From the NCBI RefSeq assembly GCF_025464955.1, contig NZ_JAODNM010000118.1:1-64000 (forward strand): DNA of 64,000 bases. Reading direction: 5' to 3'. Position numbers and translations under genes: made by a program. The notes beneath the pieces were generated by a model. The model saw only the letters and a list, made by a program, of their open reading frames with translations, was not told the origin of the DNA and did not search any database. This DNA comes from Amycolatopsis sp. Lineage in GTDB: Bacteria > Actinomycetota > Actinomycetes > Mycobacteriales > Pseudonocardiaceae. Numbering within the stretch: position 1 is the stretch's first letter; each line of letters begins with the position of its first letter. Shown piece after piece: positions 33,351-42,639 of the stretch.

Positions 33351-34205
33351 GTGGCCCAACCGAACAACACGCCTTCGCCCGCACCCGCCAGCCCCGCCGA
33401 CTCCGACGGCGGACGCGGTGTCGCGGCCTTTTTCGACCTGGACAAGACGATCATCGCCTCCTCGAGCGCGCTCGCGTTCAGCAGGCCGCTCCTGCGCGAG
33501 GGGCTGATAAACCGGCGCGCGGCACTGAGAAGTGCCTACGCGCAGTTGGTGTTCTCCCTGGCCGGGGCCGACGCCGACAAGACCGAACGGATGCGTGCGG
33601 AGGTTTCCGCGCTGTGCGCCGGCTGGGACGTCGCCCAGGTTTCGGCGATCGTGGCCGAGACCCTGCACGACGTGGTCGACCCGCTGGTCTACGTCGAGGC
33701 CACCGAACTCATCGCGCGACACCGGGCCGACGGGCACGACGTGATCGTGCTGTCGGCGACCGGCGCGGAGGTGGTGGCGCCGGTCGCGGAGATGCTCGGC
33801 GCCACGCGCAGCGTGGCGACCAGGATGGAGATCATCGACGGCCGATACTCCGGCCAGGTGGACTTCTACTGCTACGGCGAGAACAAGGCCGTGGCCGCGA
33901 AGCAGCTCGCCGCGACCTACGGATACGACCTCGACGCCTGCCACGCCTACACCGATTCGAGCACCGACATCCCCCTGCTGGAGGTCGTCGGGCACCCCCA
34001 CGCGGTCAACCCGGACAAGGCCCTGCGCCGCCACGCGGCCGAGCACGGCTGGCCGGTGCTGAAGTTCGACAACCCCGTCTCGCTCCGCAACCGCCTCCCG
34101 ACGCCGTCGGCGGGCATCATGGCGATGGGCTTCGGGGTCGGCGCGGTCGCCGCCGCCGGGGCGACCTGGTACGGCCTTTCCCGACGAAAGCGGGATCAGG
34201 GCTGA
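33351..34205 (+). CDS. HAD-IB phosphatase (SerB-like) with C-terminal anchor
   Basis: 284 aa, Rv3661-like. All HAD motifs present: FFDLDKTII (I), VLSATGAEV (II), GENKAVAAKQL (III Lys) and YTDSSTDIPLLEVVG (IV). The C-terminus has one membrane helix (IMAMGFGVGAVAAAGATWYGL) and basic tail. Substrate unknown; HAD-IB members hydrolyse phosphoserine or phospholipids. Start at GTG 33351: TATTCT lies 6 nt before, so it is leaderless; the frame is open much further upstream but has no signal. Confidence 0.85.
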   Translation: MAQPNNTPSPAPASPADSDGGRGVAAFFDLDKTIIASSSALAFSRPLLREGLINRRAALRSAYAQLVFSLAGADADKTERMRAEVSALCAGWDVAQVSAIVAETLHDVVDPLVYVEATELIARHRADGHDVIVLSATGAEVVAPVAEMLGATRSVATRMEIIDGRYSGQVDFYCYGENKAVAAKQLAATYGYDLDACHAYTDSSTDIPLLEVVGHPHAVNPDKALRRHAAEHGWPVLKFDNPVSLRNRLPTPSAGIMAMGFGVGAVAAAGATWYGLSRRKRDQG

Positions 34206-34758
34206 AATCCCGAAGTTCGTTGACAGGGTTAGAAATTTTACGTCGCTGAGCGTGTCCGCGTCACTAGATCGAGCCTCTGTACCGGTGCACCCGTCCGCGC
34301 TCTTGCTGTGACCGCCATCACGGCGTAGAAAGGGGTTGCGGACATTCGGTCGGCCAGGGAGAAGGTAGAAGAGAAGCCTTCTCCACCCCGCCAAGTCTCC
34401 GTGCGCGGACTCCGGGCACCCACGCGCAGCGCGCCGCGGGAGGCTCGTCGTCTAGGGACTGCGTCGCGGGACGCCGCACGCCGAGTCCATGAAGGTACGA
34501 CCAGAGTTGCACGCTTGGTCACCCGAGATGTTCGCGCTTGCAGGTGGCGCCCGTAAGCTTCGGCCGGCGGGCGCCACCAGCATGTCCGGGGCTTTCCGGT
34601 GAAAAATTCCCAGCCCCCAGTAGACCGAACGGTCGTTGACCAGCCCAGGTTCGGTGAGTAGCTTCCCGATACCGGCTCTTTCGGGTGAGAAGATTTCCGA
34701 ACTGCCGGTGGTGCTGCGGTGTGGTTTTCTCACCGCGCAAGAAACTGGGAGGCTGGGG
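34206..34758. other. 550-bp gap before nagZ
   Basis: No gene supported. It contains the hairpin GGTGGCGCCCG...CGGGCGCCACC (34544-34579) without T-tract. The nagZ promoter must lie here. I looked for a c-di-AMP riboswitch, common before wall hydrolases, and did not see its core. Confidence 0.5.
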
Positions 34759-36576
34759 ATGTCAATCCGTGCTGGGTCCACATACAGAACCGCGATCGCC
34801 GTGTCACTGGCCGGCCTGCTCGCCGTCACCGGTGCCGGGTCGGCGTCCGCGGTGAACACCCCGAAGCCCCTCGACGCCGCCGCCCAGGCCACCAGCGAGG
34901 CGATGGGCGTCCTCCATGGTCTCAGCCTCTCCGAAAAGGTCGGCCAACTGTTCGTCACCTGGGTCAACGGCAAGTCCGCCGACGAAGTGAACCCCAAGAA
35001 CCAGAGCGACTTCGGCGTCGACACCCCCGCGCAGGTGATCGCGAAATACCACCTCGGCGGGGTCATCTACTTCAACAACGACTCGCGCGACAACTTTGAC
35101 GATCCAGTACAGGTAGCCAAGCTGTCCAACGGGTTACAGACCGCAGCCGTGTCCAGCGGCGCGCACATCCCGCTGCAGATCGGTACCGACCAGGAGGGTG
35201 GCACGGTCACCCGGATGGGTGCACCCGCCACGGAGTTCCCGAACTCGATGGCCATCGCCGCCGGCCGGGATACGACCGCCGCGAACGCCGCCGCCACGAT
35301 CCTCGGCCACGAGATCCGCGCGGTCGGCATCAACCAGGACTTCGCGCCCGACTCCGACGTCAACTCGAACCCGGCCAACCCGGTCATCGGGGTCCGCTCG
35401 TTTGCCGGGCAGCCCGGCCTCGCGAGCCAGTTCGTGACCGCGGAAGTCAAGGGCTACCAGGATTCCGGCCGGCCGGCGCAGACCGTGTCGGCCACCGCGA
35501 AGCACTTCCCCGGCCACGGTGACGCCGCCACCGACAGCCACACCGGGCTCCCCCGCATCGACCGCACCGAGGCCCAGTGGCGGGCCATCGACGTCCCGCC
35601 GTTCAAGGCCGCGATCGCCGCCGGGATCGACTCGATCATGAGCGCGCACATCCAGTTCCCGAGCCTCGACCCCTCACTCGAGCCGGCGACGCTGTCGAAG
35701 CCGATCATCACCGGCAAGCTGCGCGGTGAGCTCGGCTACCAGGGCGTGGTCATCACGGACTCCCTCGAGATGCAGGGCGTCCGGGAGCTGCACCCCGACG
35801 CCGACATCCCGGTGCTCGCGCTGCTGGCGGGCGTCGACCAGCTGCTCATGCCGGTCCACCTCGACGTCGCGATCGACTCGGTCATCGCCGCGGTGAACTC
35901 GGGGAAACTGACCGAGCAGCGCATCGACCAGAGCGTGCTGCGGATCCTCAAGCTGAAACTCAAACGAGGCATCCTCACGCATCCGTTCGTCGACACGAAC
36001 GCCGTCGCGAAGACCGTGGGCATCCCCGCTCACCTCGCCCGGTCGCAGGCGATCGCGGACAGGTCCATCACCGCGCTACGCAACGACGGCGGTGTCCTGC
36101 CGCTCAAGCAGAAGCCGGTGACGGCGCTCGTCACGGGCTGGGGCGTGAGTACGACGGCAACGTTGGCGGACGATCTCACCGCTCATGGCACGAAGGCGAC
36201 GGCCCTGCAGACCGGTCAGACACCGACGGCCACGCAGATCCAGCAGGCCGTTTCGGCGGCGAAGAACGCGGACGTCGTCGTCGTGCTGACGAACAACGTC
36301 GGCGCGTTCCCGCTGCAGCTGAACCTGCTCAAGGCGTTGAACGACACCGGAAAACCGGTGATCGCGGTGGCCGCGCAGATCCCCTACGACGCCGGTTACG
36401 ACAACCCCGTGCAGACCTGGCTCGCGACCTACGGCTACATCAGGCCGACGCTCCAAGCGCTCACGAAGGTCATCCTCGGCGAGGCGAAACCCCAGGGAAA
36501 GTTGCCCGTTGACGTCCCCTCGGGCACCGACGTCACCACCGCCAAGTACCCCTTCGGATACGGGCTGAGCTGGTAA
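34759..36576 (+). CDS. nagZ: Beta-N-acetylglucosaminidase NagZ-type (GH3), secreted
   Basis: About 605 aa. Signal peptide (residues 1-32). GH3 catalytic domain: GTDQEGGTVTRM, the NagZ His/Asp dyad motif KHFPGHGDAATDSHTGLP, and the nucleophile Asp in VITDSLEMQGV. A C-terminal GH3 domain follows, as in Bacillus NagZ (YbbD), which cleaves GlcNAc from extracellular muropeptides. Start at ATG 34759 with GGGAGG. First of a run of peptidoglycan-recycling genes; namZ begins 10 bp after. Confidence 0.93.
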   Translation: MSIRAGSTYRTAIAVSLAGLLAVTGAGSASAVNTPKPLDAAAQATSEAMGVLHGLSLSEKVGQLFVTWVNGKSADEVNPKNQSDFGVDTPAQVIAKYHLGGVIYFNNDSRDNFDDPVQVAKLSNGLQTAAVSSGAHIPLQIGTDQEGGTVTRMGAPATEFPNSMAIAAGRDTTAANAAATILGHEIRAVGINQDFAPDSDVNSNPANPVIGVRSFAGQPGLASQFVTAEVKGYQDSGRPAQTVSATAKHFPGHGDAATDSHTGLPRIDRTEAQWRAIDVPPFKAAIAAGIDSIMSAHIQFPSLDPSLEPATLSKPIITGKLRGELGYQGVVITDSLEMQGVRELHPDADIPVLALLAGVDQLLMPVHLDVAIDSVIAAVNSGKLTEQRIDQSVLRILKLKLKRGILTHPFVDTNAVAKTVGIPAHLARSQAIADRSITALRNDGGVLPLKQKPVTALVTGWGVSTTATLADDLTAHGTKATALQTGQTPTATQIQQAVSAAKNADVVVVLTNNVGAFPLQLNLLKALNDTGKPVIAVAAQIPYDAGYDNPVQTWLATYGYIRPTLQALTKVILGEAKPQGKLPVDVPSGTDVTTAKYPFGYGLSW

Positions 36577-36586
36577 GGGCCGGAAA

Positions 36587-37846
36587 ATGCCACTCAACAG
36601 ACGCCGGTTCATCACGGCGAGCGCGCTGGCGACTCCCATCCTCGCGGCAGGTTCCTCGATCGCCGCCGAAGCGGCCCCAGAGCAGCGCGGGCCGGTCGTC
36701 ACCGGCGCCGACACCCTCGCCGCGCAAGGCTGGCGCGCGCTCGCCGGACGCAAGGTCGGCGTCCTGTCCAACCCGACGGGCGTCCTCGCGAACCTCGACC
36801 ACATCGTCGACTCGATGGTCGCCGCCGGGGTCCGCCCGGTCGCGGCCTTCGGCCCCGAGCATGGCTTCCGCGGCAGCGCGCAGGCCGGCGGTTCCGAGGG
36901 CGACTACACCGACCCGCGCACCGGCATCCCGGTGTACGACGCCTACGGGATCACCGCGTCGAAACTCGCCACGCTGTTCACCAAGGCCGGCGTCGACACC
37001 GTGGTCTTCGACATCGCCGACGTCGGCGCGCGCTACTACACCTACATCTGGTCGCTCTACACCGCGATGGTGGCCGCGGCGAAGGTCGGCGCGGCGTTCA
37101 TCGTGCTCGACCGGCCGAACCCGGTGGGCGGCAAGGCTTTCGGGCCGCTGCTGCAGGCCGGGTTCACCTCCGGTATCGGCGCGAAACCGATCGTGCAGCA
37201 ACACGGTATGTCCGTCGGTGAGCTCGCGCGGTTCTTCGACGGCGAGTTCCTGCCGGGCGAAGGCGTGAAGCTCGCCGAACTCCAGGTGGTGCGGACGCGC
37301 GGCTGGCGGCGTGACGAGTTCTTCGCGCAGACGGGCCTGAACTGGACGCTGCCGAGCCCGAACATGCCGACCGCCGACTCGGCATTGGTCTACCCCGGGA
37401 CCGGGATGTTCGAAGGCACGCTGTTCGCCGAAGGCCGCGGCACCACCCGGCCGTTCGAGATCGTCGGCGCCCCCGGCGTGGACTGGCGCTGGCGTGAGGC
37501 GCTCGACGCGGCCGGGCTGCCCGGCGCGCGGTTCCGCGAGCTCTACTTCGTGCCGACGTTCAACAAGTTCGTCAACCAGACGTGCGGCGGCGTGCAGCTG
37601 ACGGTCACCGCGCCCGCCGAGTTCGACGCCATCAAGACGGCGGTCACGATGTTCGTGACCGCGAAGAAGCTGTACCCGGCCGCGTTCGGCTGGCGCCCCG
37701 ACAACTACATCGACCTGCTCTCCGGATCCGATCGGCTGCGCAAGCTGGTCGACGCCGGCGCGGGCGTCGACGAGATCGTCGGCTCCTGGCGAGCCGAGCT
37801 GGACCAGTTCGACCGGACACGTCGTCGCTATCTGCTCTACCGGTGA
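36587..37846 (+). CDS. namZ: Exo-beta-N-acetylmuramidase (DUF1343, GH171)
   Basis: 419 aa. N-terminal Tat-like signal (NRRRFITASALATPILAAG). The DUF1343 domain is clear: GRKVGVLSNPTGV, FGPEHGFRG, VFDIADVGARYYTYIWSL, DRPNPVGG. NamZ of Bacillus subtilis releases MurNAc from non-reducing ends and is encoded next to nagZ (established knowledge). Here it acts outside the membrane after NagZ. Tightly linked to the next gene (13 bp). Confidence 0.92.
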   Translation: MPLNRRRFITASALATPILAAGSSIAAEAAPEQRGPVVTGADTLAAQGWRALAGRKVGVLSNPTGVLANLDHIVDSMVAAGVRPVAAFGPEHGFRGSAQAGGSEGDYTDPRTGIPVYDAYGITASKLATLFTKAGVDTVVFDIADVGARYYTYIWSLYTAMVAAAKVGAAFIVLDRPNPVGGKAFGPLLQAGFTSGIGAKPIVQQHGMSVGELARFFDGEFLPGEGVKLAELQVVRTRGWRRDEFFAQTGLNWTLPSPNMPTADSALVYPGTGMFEGTLFAEGRGTTRPFEIVGAPGVDWRWREALDAAGLPGARFRELYFVPTFNKFVNQTCGGVQLTVTAPAEFDAIKTAVTMFVTAKKLYPAAFGWRPDNYIDLLSGSDRLRKLVDAGAGVDEIVGSWRAELDQFDRTRRRYLLYR

Positions 37847-37859
37847 GGGGACGCGGGAA

Positions 37860-39629
37860 ATGCGTGCTAAGAAGCTGCTAGTCGCGGCGCTGGTCGCGGC
37901 CACCACCTTGACCACCGCTGGAGCGAGCGCGATGGCCAGTCCGGACCGACCCGCACCCCTGCCCGCCACCGGCCGGTTCGACCAGCCGCGGACAGGGTTC
38001 GCCCCGAGCGGCACCGTGCTGCGCCAGGGCAAGCCGTCCGACGTCGGGCTGGACCCGGCACCGATCACCGCGGCCGAGCAGGCACTGAAGAACTGGACGA
38101 CCACCGGCGGCGCGAACGGCCACCCGCTGTTCCCCGGTGCCGTCGGGCTGTACGCGCACGACGGCGTGGTCGTCGACAAATACGCCGTCGGGGACGCGCT
38201 CAAGTACTCCGACGCTGCCGGTGACGAGCTGCCCGCGGATCAGCAGCTCCCGATGCGGACCGACACGATCTTCGACATGGCCTCGATCTCGAAGCTGTTC
38301 ACCTCGATCACGGTGATGCAGCTGGTGGAGGAGGGCAAGGTGGACATCACCGCGCCGGTGGTGCGTTACCTGCCGGAGTTCGGCGTCAACGGCAAGAGCG
38401 CGGTCACCATCGAGCAGCTGATGACCCACACCTCCGGCTTCGCGCCCGACCCGGTCCCGTCGCTGTGGGCCGGCTACCCGGACATCCCGTCGCGGCGCGA
38501 GGCCGTGCTCGACAGCCCGCTGCAGAACGCGCCCGGCACGACGTACCGCTACTCCGACCTCAACATGCTCACCCTCGGCATCCTCGTCGAGACGCTGACC
38601 GGCAAGACGCTGGACACGGTCGTGCGCGAGCGGATCACCGAGCCGCTGGGCATGAAGGACACGAGCTACAACCCGCCGGCGTCGAAGCTCCAGAGGATCG
38701 CCGCGGAAGAGTACGAGTCGAGCCCGCCGCGCGGGCTGGTGTGGGGCTCGGTGCACGACGAGAACGCGTGGTCGCTCGGCGGGGTCGCCGGGCACGCCGG
38801 GGTGTTCTCGACCGTCGACGACCTGGCCGTGCTCGCCCAGACGATCCTCAACGGCGGTGCCTACCGCGGCCACCGGATCCTGCGGCCGGGCACCGTGCGG
38901 CAGATGCTGACCGACTACAACCAGGCCTTCCCGACCGACAACCACGGGCTCGGCTTCGAGCTCGACCAGACCTGGTACATGGGCGCGCTGGCGTCGCCGG
39001 TCAGCGCCGGCCACACCGGGTTCACCGGCACCACACTGGTGATCGACCCCGAGTCGCGGTCGATCGCGATCCTGCTGACCAACCACGTCCACCCGATCCG
39101 CACCTGGGGCTCGGTCAACCCGGCCCGCGAGCTCTGGGCGACGGCGTTGGCCCGCTCGATGGCGGTGAAGCCCGCGGCGGGCCGCCAGGACTGGTTCAGC
39201 GACATCGGCAACTCCGGCACCGCCACCTTGACGACCAAACCGCTCGACACCCGTAACGGCCCACTGAACGTGTCTTACGACGCTTTCGTCGACGCGGCGG
39301 AGGGCGATTCGCTCACACTCGAGTCGAGTACGGACGGTGTGACGTGGCAGGCAGTACCAGTGAGTGCCTCAGGTCCGGGCGCGCCGGCCGGTACCGTGTC
39401 CGCTTTGTCCGGGCATGGCCATCGCTCGTGGTGGCGGGTCACGGGGGCTGTGGGTTACTCACCCCAACCTGTAACACTCCGCTGGCGTTACAACACCGAC
39501 AAGAATTACACCGGCCGTGGGGTTTCGGTCGACGGGATTAAAGTCACACACCGGGGCGGGATCGTGCTAGACGGTGAGCTTCCGGGTATCTCACTCGATG
39601 CAGTCGGCTGGCAGTTGAGCTCTCGGTAA
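37860..39629 (+). CDS. Secreted serine hydrolase (beta-lactamase/AmiE fold)
   Basis: 589 aa. Signal peptide (about 1-26). Class C beta-lactamase/PBP fold: SISK (Ser nucleophile and Lys, about residue 140), YSDLN motif (about 222), HTG near residue 380 in place of KTG. A C-terminal beta-sandwich extension (about 430-589) is extra. Position in the cluster matches B. subtilis AmiE (YbbE), the MurNAc-L-Ala amidase, so it may trim the peptide from muropeptides. A DD-carboxypeptidase or esterase is possible. Confidence 0.85.
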   Translation: MRAKKLLVAALVAATTLTTAGASAMASPDRPAPLPATGRFDQPRTGFAPSGTVLRQGKPSDVGLDPAPITAAEQALKNWTTTGGANGHPLFPGAVGLYAHDGVVVDKYAVGDALKYSDAAGDELPADQQLPMRTDTIFDMASISKLFTSITVMQLVEEGKVDITAPVVRYLPEFGVNGKSAVTIEQLMTHTSGFAPDPVPSLWAGYPDIPSRREAVLDSPLQNAPGTTYRYSDLNMLTLGILVETLTGKTLDTVVRERITEPLGMKDTSYNPPASKLQRIAAEEYESSPPRGLVWGSVHDENAWSLGGVAGHAGVFSTVDDLAVLAQTILNGGAYRGHRILRPGTVRQMLTDYNQAFPTDNHGLGFELDQTWYMGALASPVSAGHTGFTGTTLVIDPESRSIAILLTNHVHPIRTWGSVNPARELWATALARSMAVKPAAGRQDWFSDIGNSGTATLTTKPLDTRNGPLNVSYDAFVDAAEGDSLTLESSTDGVTWQAVPVSASGPGAPAGTVSALSGHGHRSWWRVTGAVGYSPQPVTLRWRYNTDKNYTGRGVSVDGIKVTHRGGIVLDGELPGISLDAVGWQLSSR

Positions 39630-39710
39630 CCGAGGCGACGCACTAGGCGACATCTGCACCCGTCAGCACGCGGATCGATTGCGTTCGCAGCGACAGTAAG
39701 TTGCCAAGTC

Positions 39711-39772
39711 GTTAACTAGAGGACGTTAACAACCCCGACCTGGTTAGCGACTTTCTTGACAACGATTAATCG
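39711..39772. promoter_or_regulatory. Palindromic sites upstream of murR
   Basis: CGTTAAC occurs twice in direct orientation 14 bp apart (39710-39716, 39724-39730), followed by the palindrome CGATTAATCG (39763-39772) and TTGACA (39756). The AT-rich sites in a GC-rich gap are good candidates for the RpiR-family repressor. Confidence 0.5.
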
Positions 39773-39840
39773 CAAATCGAATCCGCAGAGACACGGATGG
39801 GTTGCGATCTCACTGAAGGGGTTGGGTAGCCTTGTCCCAA

Positions 39841-40842
39841 ATGCCAACGGTTAGTAACTTTCCGACGGTGAGTGATGCCGAATCCGTCACGATGACGGCA
39901 CCGTCCGACGCCATGATGCTGACTTCAGCGGAGCGTGACGCGGACGCGAGCCCGCTCGTCCGGATCCGCTCGCTCCTGCCCGGCCTGGCCCGCGCGGAAC
40001 AGCGCGTGGCGAAGGTCGTGCTCGACGCGCCCGGCTCCGTCGCGCGCCGCAGCATCACCGAAGTAGCACTCGCCGCGAACACCAGCGAGACCACGGTGAC
40101 GCGCTTCTGCAAGGCCGTCGGCGTCGGGGGGTACCCGCAGCTGCGCATCGCGCTGGCCGCGGACACCGCCCGCTCCGAGATGCGGTCGAGCCACAACCTC
40201 GGCGGCGAAATCGGTCCGGACGACGACCTCGCCGCGATCATCGGCAAGGTCAGCTACGCCGACGCCCGCGCGGTCGAGGAGACAGCCGAGCAGCTCGACG
40301 TGCCGACGCTGCAGCAGGTCATCGAGGCCGTCGCGACGGCAGGCCGGGTCGACGTCTACGGCGTCGGCGCCAGCGCCTTCGTGGCCGCGGACCTGCAGCA
40401 GAAGCTGCACCGCATCGGCCGGATCAGCTTCGCCTGGTCGGACACGCACATCATGCTGACCTCGGCGGCGGTACTGAGCCCGGGCGACGTCGCGGTCGGG
40501 GTCTCGCACACCGGCGCGACCACGGATACCGTCGAGGCGCTCCGCGTCGCGCGTGAACACGGCGCGGTGACCATCGCCGTGACCAACTTCCCGCGTTCGC
40601 CGATCACCGAGGTCGCCGACTTCGTGCTGACCACGGCGGCTCGCGAGACGACGTTCCGTTCGGGTGCGACAGCCAGCCGCATCGCCCAGTTGACCGTCAT
40701 CGACTGCCTGTTCATCGGGGTGGCCCAGCGGCACATGGACGCTTCGGTCAACGCGCTGGACGCGACGAGGGATGCGGTCGGTTCGCACCGGCTCGGTGTC
40801 AGACCGGACGGCCGGCGCCGTCCCCGGGAAACCGGCAAATGA
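39841..40842 (+). CDS. murR: RpiR-family regulator of MurNAc use
   Basis: About 333 aa. N-terminal HTH_6 (about residues 35-105): VARRSITEVALAANTSETTVTRFCKAVGVGGYPQLRIALA. C-terminal SIS sugar-phosphate domain (about 150-280) with GVGASAFVAADLQQKL and GVSHTGATTDTVEAL. MurR binds MurNAc-6P and represses mur genes. ATG at 39841; a TTG three codons earlier is also possible, and TAGCCT at 39827 suggests a leaderless or near-leaderless start. Its TGA overlaps the murQ ATG. Confidence 0.88.
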   Translation: MPTVSNFPTVSDAESVTMTAPSDAMMLTSAERDADASPLVRIRSLLPGLARAEQRVAKVVLDAPGSVARRSITEVALAANTSETTVTRFCKAVGVGGYPQLRIALAADTARSEMRSSHNLGGEIGPDDDLAAIIGKVSYADARAVEETAEQLDVPTLQQVIEAVATAGRVDVYGVGASAFVAADLQQKLHRIGRISFAWSDTHIMLTSAAVLSPGDVAVGVSHTGATTDTVEALRVAREHGAVTIAVTNFPRSPITEVADFVLTTAARETTFRSGATASRIAQLTVIDCLFIGVAQRHMDASVNALDATRDAVGSHRLGVRPDGRRRPRETGK

Positions 40843-41795
40843 CCGAATCCGAAAAAGTGAGGCGCATGATGACCGTCCCACGCCAGGTGGTGAACGTCGA
40901 TTCGCCCACCGAGCAGCGCAACCCCCGGACCACCGACATCGATCTCATGCCGACCATCGGCATCCTGGGCATGATCAACGCCGAGGACCGCCGGGTGCCG
41001 GACGCGGTCAACGCCGTGCTGCCGCAGGTGGCGCGCGCGGTCGACTACGCCGTGGAAACGCTGCGCGCGGGACACCGCGTGCACTACGTGGGGGCCGGCA
41101 CGTCCGGCAGGCTCGCGACGCTCGACGCGGCCGAACTGGTGCCGACGTTCAACGTGCCGAGCGACTGGTTCGTCGCGCACCACGCCGGTGGTGAGCGGGC
41201 GCTGCGCCAAGCCGTGGAAAACGCCGAGGACGACGCCTCGGCCGGAGCCGCGGAGATGCTCGACTCGGTCGAGTCCGGTGACTTCGTGCTGGGCTTGACC
41301 GCGTCGGGCCGGACTCCGTTCGTCCTCGGTGCGCTGGCCGCGGCCAGCCGCCGGGGCGCCCGGACGGGGCTCGTGTCCGGCAACCCGTCGGCCGCGAAGC
41401 CGGTGGGGGTGGACGTGCTCATCGCCGTCGACACCGGCCCGGAGGCGATCGCCGGGTCGACCAGGATGAAGGCCGGGACGGCGCAGAAGATCATCCTGAC
41501 CGCGTTTTCCACGGCGACGATGATCCGGCTCGGCCGGACCTACTCCAACCTGATGGTCAGCATGCGCGCCACGAACGCGAAGCTGCGCGGACGAACCGTC
41601 CGGATCCTGCGCGAGGCAACGGGGATGAGCGCGCAGGACTGCTCCGAGGCACTGACCGAAGCGGACGGCGAGTTGAAGGTCGCCTTGGTGCACCTGCTGT
41701 CCGGGGTGGACGCCGACGCCGCGGCGCGGACACTGGCGGCCACCGACGGGCACGTCCGCAAAGCCCTCGACATGCTGCGGGTCAAAGCAAGCTGA
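40839..41795 (+). CDS. murQ: N-acetylmuramic acid 6-phosphate etherase
   Basis: 318 aa SIS-domain enzyme that removes the lactyl ether of MurNAc-6P to give GlcNAc-6P. Signature HYVGAGTSGRLATLDAAELVPTF with the catalytic Glu, and TASGRTPFVLGALAAA. Length matches the family. ATGA overlap with murR shows coupling. No MurP transporter or MurNAc kinase gene is present here, so its substrate must be made by products encoded elsewhere. Confidence 0.95.
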   Translation: MTESEKVRRMMTVPRQVVNVDSPTEQRNPRTTDIDLMPTIGILGMINAEDRRVPDAVNAVLPQVARAVDYAVETLRAGHRVHYVGAGTSGRLATLDAAELVPTFNVPSDWFVAHHAGGERALRQAVENAEDDASAGAAEMLDSVESGDFVLGLTASGRTPFVLGALAAASRRGARTGLVSGNPSAAKPVGVDVLIAVDTGPEAIAGSTRMKAGTAQKIILTAFSTATMIRLGRTYSNLMVSMRATNAKLRGRTVRILREATGMSAQDCSEALTEADGELKVALVHLLSGVDADAAARTLAATDGHVRKALDMLRVKAS

Positions 41796-41804
41796 CGACC
41801 CGAC

Positions 41805-41856
41805 GGACTCGTGAGTGTTCCGGCCGGTTAGAACGAGCCGGAACGCTCACGAGTCC
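41805..41856. terminator. 20-bp hairpin after murQ
   Basis: GGACTCGTGAGTGTTCCGGC (41805-41824) pairs with its complement at 41837-41856 with one T-G wobble and a 12-nt loop. It separates murQ from a convergent gene. Its GTGAGTGTTCC arms match those at 14.4 kb. Confidence 0.85.
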
Positions 41857-41873
41857 TGGACGCTCGACAGCCG

Positions 41874-42605
41874 CTAGCTGACGGCATCCGAGATGCCTTT
41901 GGCTTCCCGTGCGCCGGTTTCCACCGCTTCACAACTGAAGAGCAGCCAGGTGCGGACGCCGTCGGGAGTGCCGGTGGCGAAGCCCTCGGCCGCGGCCGCG
42001 TACTGCCGGACGCGCCGGAAGAACGCGACCTCGGGCACGGTCAGTGCCTTGGGATCGAGCCCGGTCGCGATCATGGTCAGCCGGGCGGCGGCCCTGGCCA
42101 CCACGCCGTCCGCGCTGCCGAAAGGCCGCAGCGCAAGCAATTCTCCGTGCACGACGGCTGTGAGCAACGGACCGGGCACCGACGTCGCACCCGTCACCAA
42201 CTGCGCGAGCAGCTCGAGCCGGGGGCCGACGCCTTCGTCGTTCTTGGGCCTGCCAAGCACATCGGGATCCGACACCAGATCCGCGGCGGCGAGCAGGTGT
42301 ATCCGCGCCAGCGCCTGAAGTGGCGCGCGCCGCCAGGTCGGCAGCAGTGATTCCAGTGCCTCGGCCACCCGCAGGGCGCCCGAGAGAATCGGGTCTGTCA
42401 CGGACGCGTCGGCCGGGATTTCCGCGTCGCCGCCGTCGATGGCTGCCGAAGCCCTGGCCGCCCGTACAGACGCCTCCGCAGCTGTCGCGGAGCCGCCTCG
42501 CAGGTTCGCCGGGAGCCGATGCACCGCGAAGACGCTGTCCTGCGCGGATTTCACCGCTGCCGCAACACCTTCGAGGTCGAGCAGGGGCGCGAGCGGATCA
42601 GTCAT
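41874..42605 (-). CDS. Fic-fold protein with degenerate active site
   Basis: 243 aa, helical. The central VVHGELLALRPFGSADGVVARAAARL aligns with the Fic motif HPFxDGNGRxxR, but the catalytic His is Arg and the GNGR core reads ADGV, so AMP transfer is unlikely. The matching locus in M. tuberculosis (Rv3641c region) is also Fic-annotated as I recall. A scaffold or regulatory role is possible. Convergent with murQ; 34 bp upstream is the phosphoribosyltransferase gene, so the two likely share an operon. Confidence 0.7.
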   Translation of the reverse strand: MTDPLAPLLDLEGVAAAVKSAQDSVFAVHRLPANLRGGSATAAEASVRAARASAAIDGGDAEIPADASVTDPILSGALRVAEALESLLPTWRRAPLQALARIHLLAAADLVSDPDVLGRPKNDEGVGPRLELLAQLVTGATSVPGPLLTAVVHGELLALRPFGSADGVVARAAARLTMIATGLDPKALTVPEVAFFRRVRQYAAAAEGFATGTPDGVRTWLLFSCEAVETGAREAKGISDAVS

Positions 42606-42639
42606 ATCGCCGCCTCAGCGGGAGAAAGTACTTCGGCGG

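Noticed and set aside
34206-34758. ydaO-type riboswitch before nagZ
   Set aside because: Expected conserved cores could not be found.
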